From contig CM072513.1 in NCBI GenBank assembly GCA_036898135.1, positions 72,999,380-73,063,379 on the forward strand: a stretch of DNA of 64,000 nucleotides. The letters run 5' to 3'. Source of the stretch: Oncomelania hupensis (taxonomy: Eukaryota > Mollusca > Gastropoda > Littorinimorpha > Pomatiopsidae). How positions within the stretch are numbered: position 1 is the stretch's first letter; every line of letters starts with the position of its first letter. Below are positions 44,900 through 55,728 of the stretch, one piece after another. The position numbers and the translations under genes were made by a program. A model generated the notes under the pieces. It did no database searches. It was not told where the DNA came from and saw only the letters and a program-made list of their open reading frames with translations.

Positions 44900-47800
44900 C
44901 AAAAACATGGAAAATGAAGAATGAAACATAGAGAACTACAAAAACAAATGGTAGATTTATTTATATTATTATAACCACATCAATGCGGCTACCGACAAAA
45001 GTTGACTAAGGTTACTTGACTCGTGCCTACCAAAGTGATAACGCCACCGTTGTAACCATTAAAAACAGATTAAATCAGCGTAACGAGTCCGATCACAAAC
45101 CCCTTACGCCTTCCTTCAATCCTAACTAACAGTTTGTACAATACCTTGCAGGAGGATTGATACCAAAGTAAGTCTTGTATACAGCATTGATTGCTGCAAA
45201 GTCTGCCATCTTGCTGACATACAGGCACGTGAAAAAAACATCCGACATCTTTCTGCCAAGCTTCTCTACCAGGGCTGAAATTCAATGCATGAAAGATAAG
45301 ACAGTAAGTTATTCTATGAGAACATAGCGTTGTGGCCAAGTGGGCTAAGGCGGGACTAACTTGCCTTGTCCACAGGCCAGAAACCAATGGCGCCTGACAG
45401 GTGTGGGTTCGATCCAGCATCTGGGCGTTATGTTTCTCCGAATATTATTTACTTTCGACTCCGGCAACGTCTCGGGGGTTTTCTCCGGGTACTCCGGTTT
45501 GCTCCCCCAGCAAAATTTCAAAATCACAACTAATGTTAGGTAGGTTGGGTTTGGGCCCGCCACAGGCTGCGACTACGCTTTCCCCAGGGGAGGCGGCCCA
45601 GAATTTCCCTATGAATAAGGGACAACAAGGTAAATAAAATAAAATAAAATAAAATAAAATAGAAACATGGACAATGAAGAATGAAACATACAGAACTGCA
45701 AAACACATACTCAGAGGTGCCCACCCCCTAATCTTCTTGTCAGTATTTCCGGACCCGTTTGTCAGTATTATTTTAACACTTGTCAGTATTTTTTTTCTCG
45801 CAAAACCTAGCCTATGACACTATAAAGTAAAGACAGGCTTCCCTCTGAAACAGCAGGCTATTTTAAGTCCTCTAAAATCACGATCAAAATCAGCTTGTTG
45901 AACACCACACTTGTTTTACTCTAAAATCACCATAACAATCAGCTTGTTGAACACAGCGACATTCAGCGAGTGCAGGGGTACTATTATGAGACAAGAAACC
46001 GGGACAGAAGCACCGCTGGCAAAGATAAACGATCGGCAACTTATCCTCCGTATTTTTTATAAAAGCTACCATATTTCCGTATTTAATTCACTTCGCCGGA
46101 ATTAAATACGGTCAATCCGTACTGGTTGGCACCTCTGCATACTGTGTATTTATTTATATTATTATAACCATATTAAAGCGGCTGATGACAAAAGTTGATT
46201 AAGGAAATTAAGGCGTGAAGGATGAGATGATAAGTTACTCAGTGAGTAAGTGCGCTCTTAAGCTTGATTCACTGGTACTGACCTGCTATGGATCAAACTG
46301 AACACAAACTGCTTGCAGGATTTAGTTAAAGATATTATGATTGTGAGGTAAATAAGCCAAGTAGTTCTTATGTCCATAACTCATAACCTTTCTCTAGCCT
46401 ACTGAGCCAAGCCATCACTGGAACCACTACCCTGGAAAATAAGAATCTGTATGAATCAGATTCCAATCCAGGTTTTGTTAGTCTGGCAAGGACTTTAAGC
46501 ATGGGTCAATCAGCCCAAGAGTAGTTGTGTCAGTGCAAACTGAGAGGGATTATACACTACAATAAAATACAAACTACACTACGACACAACAACAAAACAT
46601 TGTTTCACTCTGTGATAAAACCAGAAATTTGCCTTTGGATTATTTTAAACTCAAAGTCGTTCTGGATGGTGCAGCACTTTTCACTTGGAAAGTAAACTGT
46701 ATTCCGCCTGCTTGGTTGAAAAATATGACCCACAATGAAATCAAACTACCTTTGAGCTGTTCCAGAGCTGTGTGGCTTGAAGTCTCCAAGTCCCCGGTGA
46801 CATTGGCCAGCACACCACCTACACTGAAGTACTGGCCTGACACTCTGCTGCAAGGCTCTATCACTCCTGTAATCAACACCCTGGTGTTACATGTTAAAAC
46901 CTTTCACAAACACTTGTATGATATGTAACAAATACTGTTTTTTTAAAAAGAACTATAATATAACAACTGAAGTCTTTAAGGCTTACTCCCTAATGTCAGC
47001 TGGCGCTTGCTTGACGTTTGTATTCACCTGGTCTCTTCGACAATCAGCTGGTAAGCCTCCGTCTCTCTTTCCTCGTAAAAGAGAGAAAGAAAGGGAGAAG
47101 GCACTGATTGGCTTATCGACTAATGTGTTTACCTGAAATTGCTGACACAGAAGGCAAGCTGACAGAAGAAACAGGAATCTCAGAATTTGTGTCTCTGATC
47201 TCAGTTTTCAAGGCTTCCATAAGTGACTTGCTGGTCGTCATAGGGAGAGACTGTATTCTGCTGTAAATGGATCTATCATCTTTCTGAAACAAAAGCATTG
47301 AAGGATACAACTGAGGTTGGTTATAATAAACTGATGTCAGCTTTTTTATTCAAATGCAATACCCAGGTTCTTTGCCTATGTTAAAAAAAAAAGACAAAGG
47401 CAACGTTCAAAGATCTATGGATTTCAACTAATCACAGGTCCAAAGCTGCTTGAATATATGCAAAGTTCACGGTAGTCAGCCATTGTTTCACCTTGTCCTC
47501 CAGATGTAGCTTTTTGAAGCGAATGTATCCCACAGGTGCAAACGCATCAGCAGAATGAATGACAGTTTCCTTCTCATCCCTGCAAACATACACACAACAA
47601 AAGAGTGTGAGGCTGTGTACATTATGTTAGCTGGAGTGTGTGTAACTAAGGCGCATGGAGTTCAGCATTTTTTCATAAGGCGCATGGAGTTCAGCTATTT
47701 TTTAGAAGTTGTGCGCTATAAAAATATTATGAATAATTATTACAATTAATGTCTACTTGTACAGCTCACAACTCCAGGAAGACAAAATCAAAGGCTAGAA

Positions 47801-50800
47801 AATAGTTACTGTGTCAAAAGAGATTAATCTTCAAGGTTTGTGAAAGCGACTGCCCCCATGCATCTCTTAGTTCCAAAATGGTGATGGTAAGGACGCCAAT
47901 ATCTAAAGATATTTTCTTGAGCTGTCTTGTTCATATTTTAGTAGGTTAACCCTTTCATTGCCAAGGGAGGATTGCACCGAGTTACAACTATTTGCCAGGC
48001 AAATCTGGCTCACCATTGTAAAAAATTACACAAGAAACCTAGCATAAACAGTATTAGAAATAACTGGGTAACATTTATATATTTATGAAAGGCAATTTAG
48101 TTTTATAAAGGAATATACTATTAGGAAAAAATATAAAGAAAGAGCATTTTAAAAAAATAGTTTTAAAACCAATATTTCTTTCTTTATTTATTTTTAATCC
48201 AAATGAGAGATAGTGAGAAAGAGAGACAGTGGCAATCGCATCATATTTGTTGTAAATTTGATGTATGGCTACGCGTTATTGCATTCCTTTTACCTATGTC
48301 CCAGTTTAACGCATATATCAGCTTTGCGGCCAAGATGGTGGGTGTGGTGGGGGGGTGAGAGGTGGGCTGCCATCTGTTAATGTAAAGGATTGCCAAACTT
48401 AAATGATGAATGTTAAACAGCCAATGTTCTGAGCTTTCCAATGGTCTGTATTTGCTGTGCTGACGGTTTAACTGTACTGAGAAAAAAACCATCATAATAA
48501 TGATGACCAGATAAAATGTCACTGTCAAATTTCATCACACTATTGCATGACGACTTGTCTCATCAGAAGCAGTCAAGGGATTAAAAGAGGAACTTTAAAC
48601 CCAGTCCTCTACGTAACAACTATCAATGCAGTGAACCCAAGACAGGGCTGATATGCTGTCTTAGGATCTCGTGTGCCTTCTGTAGCACCTATGCCAACAA
48701 TTGCATCATATTAATTCTCATGCTATAGCTTGTAATACAAACGGCAACAAGTCCAGGTGTTTTAAAAAAAAACCAGCGCACGTCTTTGTAAGATAATGAA
48801 AAATGAGCAAAACAGTTGACTTACACAACAACCCTCTTGTGAAAGAGCGGACAGTCCAGGGTGAAGGTCTCATACTCTCCCCCTTCTCCACACACATTCA
48901 ACCCATACTGCCTCTTCTGTAACCACAGGACGTTCGCACCATAAGAACACAGCACTTTACTTTTTCACTGCCAGCTAGGAAAAAGTTGTTTATTGAGTAT
49001 GGCAAACAGACTACAGATCCCTTCTGGGCTAAACAGACATCTCATGTCTGCCAAAATAGGTGACAAATACAATCCAACGTGAAAAAAAATCAAATCAACA
49101 AGTTTTATTAACCCAAGCACAAAGTAGCAACAAAACCACCCAGATGGATATTCGACACTAAGAAAATAGTTGGTTTGTGGGACACAAAATCTTAATTTTT
49201 AATTGGCAGTTCCATAGTTTGAGGCACATTTTTATTATTTTTGTATTTTTTTTGTAGGAACTTTTTTTGTTAGAATTACAGGAAACTCATAAGGATAGGC
49301 AGGAATGCATGCAGAAACTGTTGTAATGGTTTTAAACGTAGTAAGAGCAATGAGCGTGCATGACTTACCATCTTCATCATGTGAGGCAGGATCTGTTCTA
49401 GAGTGAGCCCCAGATGATGGTCTGGTTCCAACCCTGACAAATTGATATAATCCATCACGTAATGAATATGATGGTTTTCTGCACCACTATCAAATCACAA
49501 CATCCACATACACACACACACACATCCACATTATACAACACTAATACATCTACAAAATAGCACCGTCAACAATCGCACACCCCACAGTGACATATACCAA
49601 CAACATAACACTCAACACCAAACAAATACGCTCACCTTATGTTACACTCACAGTCACCTTTGCATACAACACACACTCACGAAGTATGCCAACGCACAGT
49701 GTTTGCTTCCAAAGTCTTCTAACCGAGTAGACTTTGCTGCTTCCATGGTGGAGGAGCTGCATTTGGAAACCTCTGTTTAGAACGGCTTTTACAATGGAGA
49801 CAGCTCTTTCCCATCATTCCCTCATTTCCCCACAAGATGGCATCTTATAAGGATTTCATCCAAGATGGTATCAACAAACTCCAATCCCTTCTCTCTAGGC
49901 GAGACACCTTCATCTTGCATTCTACACAAACGTTTTGCCCCTCTCTCTCTCTCTACCTAGGAATCTAGCACTTCCGGCCACACCTAACCCCAGCATCTAT
50001 TATGAAACGTTCTTCTACAGACAACTCAAGAGCTGCCCAAGACGCTGGCAGGCAACAGGATTGTACTACAGGCCGCCCAAAGCACCACGAGCCACTTAAT
50101 TGATGTGCATGGTCTCTATCACTCAGGGAAGGATTCGTGGGTACAGAACGAAACAAGGGGTGCAGGTAAAATGCCACACCCAAAGCGGCCACTTTGATGT
50201 GCATGGTCTCTATCACTCAGGGAAGGATTCGTGGGTACAGAACGAGACAAGGGGTACAGGTAAAATGCCACACCCAAAGCGGCCACTTTGATGTGCATGG
50301 TCTCTATCACTCAGGGAAGGATTGGTGGGTACAGAAGGAAACAAGGGGTACAGGTAAAATGCAACACCCAAAGCGGCCACTTTGATGAGGATGGCTTCCA
50401 TGCCGCACTGCACCATTTCTTTCAACAGCTCTTCCTGCTCTCTCCTCCACAAATAGGCCAGGGGAGTCAAACCCAACCGTAAGCATCTGAAAATAAATAA
50501 TTCAACAAATACATTAACCTAAAATTTAAAAAAAAAAGAAAAAAAAAGGAGCCACACCACACAACAACAAGTAAACAGGCAACTAAAATAGAAATGAGCA
50601 AAATTGGTTGAAGCAATCTGATAGAAACATTTACATTGAAAAAATATAACAAAAGAATCGGACAATAAAAACAAATTTATGCTGGAGTGGACCTTTCCTT
50701 TGGATCCAAAGAAACTGAAACAAGGATAGGTTGTAAATAATCATATGCCTCAATAATGATTAGCCTCTAACACTCAGATTTGGGGCAATTGCGCTGACCG

Positions 50801-53800
50801 TCTCTATATGCTAGTAGCATTCCATTTGTGACCAAACCAAGTGGCAAATGGTCTATTAGTATTACTTACACGCTCTCCACTCGAACTCTCTGATAATCTG
50901 ACAAAATGGCACCAACAGCTACTGCTTCAATGTCTATATCACTCTGAAAAAAAGAATAAAAGAGAATACATCACACCATATCATTAGTTATTTAATGATG
51001 AAGTTGTACTCTATTGCGAGTTACATATATGCACAAGAATGTAGTCAAATTATAAAAGTACTTATTTTTAATTAATTTAAAAAAGAAATGTGTGGAAAAA
51101 TTACAACTGCATGTGAGTCACACACAAAAACAAAGCCAATTTTTAAATGACACTTTAAAATAACATTTAAAAAAACAACAAAATACCCAGTAAACACAGT
51201 ATTAATAACACAATACAACATATCCAAATACTAGGTCCGACAATAAAACAAGACTGTATCCAACCTGAATTTCTTTTAACAGTTCATACAGGTCCTCTAC
51301 TTCATCAGCCTCTAGAGGGAGATAATCTCTGCCAGTGCCCAATGCTGTCCCCTGAATGGGGCGACGATACAACGGTAAGTTCATTGCTTCGGCGTACAGC
51401 TCTATTGCCTGGTGACCCACTGTCTGGTACATGTAACTGTCTAGTTCATCTGAAATGCCATTTAAATAATTAATTTTTTAACAGATAAACTTATGCTACC
51501 TGTGAAATAGCACAGAAAAGAGCAGAAGAACAGATGAAACAGTAGATTTTGAGTGCTTTATAATATAAATATGTCCTGTGGGTTAGGGCACTTAATAGAA
51601 TACACCCAACGTTTCCTGGCGTGTCATAAGAGACGACTAACAGGGGTGATGTCAGCACGGCATCACTGAGCAAAAGTCTTCTAACAGAAGTCATCGGCCA
51701 GGGCGGAGGAACCTCACGTTACGATAGGTTCAATGACCACGTACTTGGGGCCAAGGCGGGCCACACTGTATTTGTGGATTTAGGTTGTGACCTACAGCCT
51801 GGAGACACACAACACACCACATGATTAAAAGAACTGCTCACTCCATATCGGATTGTCGTTGTCTGGATCACCCGCGTCTTCCGTTGGCCACCAGGATGGA
51901 GATGATAAGTGGGTTATTGATGGACAACTTAGCAAGATCTGCATGAGAGACAACATCGTCATAGGAACCTGTAAGGTCAGGACCCTAACTGCAGAGAAAA
52001 AATTAGAAGAACTGGCCCAGGAGCTGGTCCACCATTGATGGAACATTTTTGGTATCGGTGAACCGCGCTGGAAAGGCCTAGGTGAAACAACGACCGACAA
52101 GGGCCACAAGCTTTATTTCAGCGGTAGAGATGACAGGCACGAACCCGGCATTGGATTCTTGGTCCATAAAGACATTATAGCCACTGTCATGGCCTTGTCT
52201 CCAGTAGACTCATTACCATCCGTCTGAGAGCCGCTCCTTTCAACATCACCATCATCCAGGCCTATGCCCCAACATCAGACTATGACGACATCAAAGTCGA
52301 GGATTTCTATGAACATCTGCAGGCTGTCCTTGACCAAGTGCCGAAGAAGGACATAGTCATAGTGCAAGACAACTAGAATGCCAAGGTTGGCCAAGATGAG
52401 TATAACTGAGTAGACATATGTGGACCCCATTGCAACAACGAGACAAATGACAGTGGTCTGAGACTCTTGGAGTTTGCCAGATAAAATAATCTGATATTGG
52501 CAAACATGCTTGGTCCCCCCAAAAATTCCAGACGATGGACCTAGCACAGTCTCACAGGGGAGCATCACAACCAGATTGACTACATCATGGTCAAGACACG
52601 CTTCAGATCAAGCATCAACATTGGCAAGACACGCACTTTTTCAGGAGCAGACATCGAAGTGACCACGATTTTGTGATGATGTCTTTCCGGCTCCACTTGA
52701 AGAGAGTAAACAAAGCAAAGTGCAACAGGATGAAGTTCGACCTGGACAAACTGCAAGACCTGGAAGTGGCAGAAATATTCCAAGCCACAAATGGATGGAA
52801 ATTTGCACCACTTCTCATTTTGGGAGCTGGTGAAGTAGATGCCAACACCATGACCACCACCTTAAAATCAGCAGTGACAGATGCTGCCACTGAGATCCTT
52901 GACAAGCACCGCCAAATAAAGAAAACGTGGATCATACCTGGATTTGTGGCCCTGTATGATAAACGAAGATTGGTGAAAAGGAAAAAGAACACCTCACAGG
53001 GAGGTGATGCCTGCCAAAAAATCAACAGACATCCGAAACGGCATGCGCACAGCAAAGGAGAACTTATAGAATATCTATGCCAGAATATAGAAAACAATCT
53101 GAACAAGAATAACAACAAGAAGTCCTACAAGACTGTGAAGCAGCTGACAAGTGTTAAACAACCCAAAGTCTCCACGATCCAAAGCAAGTCTGAAGAACAT
53201 GAAGTCTTGGATAGATGGACAGAGTACTGCTCTGACCTTTACAACCACACACCAGAACTTGAACAGCTGGTATAGAGACTTGACATCATTTCCAGAGCCT
53301 TTGGAATGGAAATAAGTGCAGATAAGACCAAAATGATGACCAACAACACCAATGGCATCAACACGAACATCAAAGTTCAAGGCCAATCCCTCAACATGGT
53401 GCACAGCTTCAAATATCTAAGAGCAATTGTATCAGACAATGTGTCCCGACAAGAAGTCTTCTCCAGGACAGCACAAACAACTGCCTGCTGCCCTGACAAG
53501 GTTCAAGCCCATTTGGAAAGACAAGACCATTAGTCTACATTCCAAGGCAAGGTTGCTGCGCTCCCTTGTCATCTCCATCTTCCTATACTCTTGCGAAACA
53601 TGGACCCTCACAGCAGACCTACAACGAAGAATACAAAGCATGGAGAGGAGGTGCTACAGAGGACTTCTGGGCATTTCCTATACCCAGCACATCACCAAAG
53701 ATGAAGTCCGACAGACCATCACACAAGCCATTGGAGAACACGATGACATGCTCACAGTTGTGAAGAGACTGAAACTCTGATGGTATGGCCACGTCACCAG

Positions 53801-55662
53801 AGCATAAAACTTTGCAAAGACCATCATGCAAGGCACGGTGCAAAGAGGCAGAAGAAGAGGGAGACAAAAAAGGAAATGGAAGGACAATATTTGAGGATGA
53901 CTGTCTTGACACTGAGCGATGGAATACACTGGTTAAAGGATCATCTTTGGTGCCCGAACAACTTTCGAGTTACGGGTTAGGACAGGATAATATAAATGTT
54001 TGTCCATAACCACCTCCATACCCACTCAAAATCAGGGCAGACGAGCCTTGTAATATTAACACTTGATAATGTAACGAAAACATACATTTATAGGTATTTA
54101 CGTTGAATCATTAGAACCTATACACAGAGCAACTGACTGGTGCTTTTTTTTCTGATTTAATGACTATCTAAATAATAAACACGCAGCAAAAGAGCCAAGT
54201 CATGTTGCATAACTACTGATAAAAAAACTCAATATTGTAATGTATGACTCGCTTTTACAAGCTGCTGCACAACACATACTTTAGCACTGCACTACAATAT
54301 ATGCATGTTCTGAATCAGAACGACTACAACATATACCTGCTCTTCTCAACTACATTCTTGTGGTAGAATAAAAGCTTTCTTAATACTATATCAGTTATTC
54401 TTTCCGCTTTAAGATTAACTTAGTTACAAGGGATTTCATATTTGGTTACAAAACCTAGAATTTCTGGCTCAAATGATCTAATTTATCATTCAAAATGGTT
54501 AATGTGCTGTTTTGACACTGACCTTTACTTTCTGGATGTAGGTTTGCCAAGGCAACAATCTGGTGACCCTCTGCCACACACTGCATCATGTTGAAGCAAC
54601 TGTCCTTGCCGCCACTGATACAAGAGCAATATCAATTTAGTTGAGACATTTTAATGATTTATCGTATAAAAGAAGCAAACTGTTTTGTTTTGTTTTGATT
54701 AGATTTAGTTCAATGTTTGATTTTCGTTACTTGCAATTACAATGTTCTTCATCATTTTTTTAAGCACCTTAAACTTAAGCTCAGTTTGTAGAGAAGGCAC
54801 ACTACAGAATCCATTTTCATTATTTTTAGATTGTGAAACGTGAAGAAAATGGATGGTATGGCCATGTCACCAGCGCATCAGGCCTTGCAAAGACCATCCT
54901 GAAAGGCACGGTGCAAGGAGGCAGAAAAAGAGGTAGGCAGAAAAAGAGGTGGAAGGACAACATTAGAGAATGGACTAGTTTGACACCGAGCGAAGCCATG
55001 TGGGTTGCTGGGGACAGAGAAAGATGTACGGTGGTTAAACGATCATCTGTGGTGCCAAAATCTGAAAATGACCTTCGAGTTACGGGATAGGATAAGTGAT
55101 ACGCCTTCAGATGAGAGTTTAAAGTGAGGTTCATTGCATGGACTTTAAAGATCCTGATGCTCATGTTCAAGAGAGGTGAGTGCCAGCTACAAAAATGCAC
55201 CTAGCTAGCACTATATATATGTTCCTTTTTTACCCATCCGTGGCCACCCACAATTGTGTTCAGTCCTGGGCGTCAGGTGGTGCACCTAAAATAGCCAGTG
55301 GGCGTCTCAAGCTGCTGGAGTTACGGCCAGTGCCTTAAGGAACTATGAAGCTGGAAAAAAAGTCTAATTTAGAACAATAAAACAAATAAATTAATTAAAA
55401 TAAATTGTGAAAAAGAGATCAACTGGTGTTAAGATGTTACCCGATAGGTCCCAATCTGTAATAAGGTTTAGGACAGAGCAACTGTCGTGTACAGATGAAG
55501 TCATTCTGCAGCAGCACATCAGCTTTCAAAAGCCATTTAACTTCAGTTTAATTCTCTTGCTAAGTACTGTGCACTATGATTCTGAAAATAGGTCTCCATT
55601 GACCCATTGTATTTGTTAAATTAAAAAAGAAATCATTATTAATAAAAGAAGACTAGTCTGTC

Positions 55663-55728
<66 letters not shown>

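Larger units (their letters stand above)
44895..46260. repeat. Diverged segmental duplication around DPH6 exon 11
   Basis: 44,900-45,010 (atgaagaatgaaacatagag; ttatttatattattataacca; cggctaccgacaaaagttg) is repeated at 45,661-46,200, with the 426-bp miniature element inserted. The sequence 45,277-45,320 (gaaattcaatgcatgaaaga) resembles 46,205-46,250. The exon 11 body (45145-45274) is present only in the left copy. Confidence 0.6.

Noticed and set aside
50101..50382. CRISPR-like array
   Set aside because: The 94-bp units are contiguous with no spacers, lie in a eukaryotic intron and are derived from the adjacent exon.
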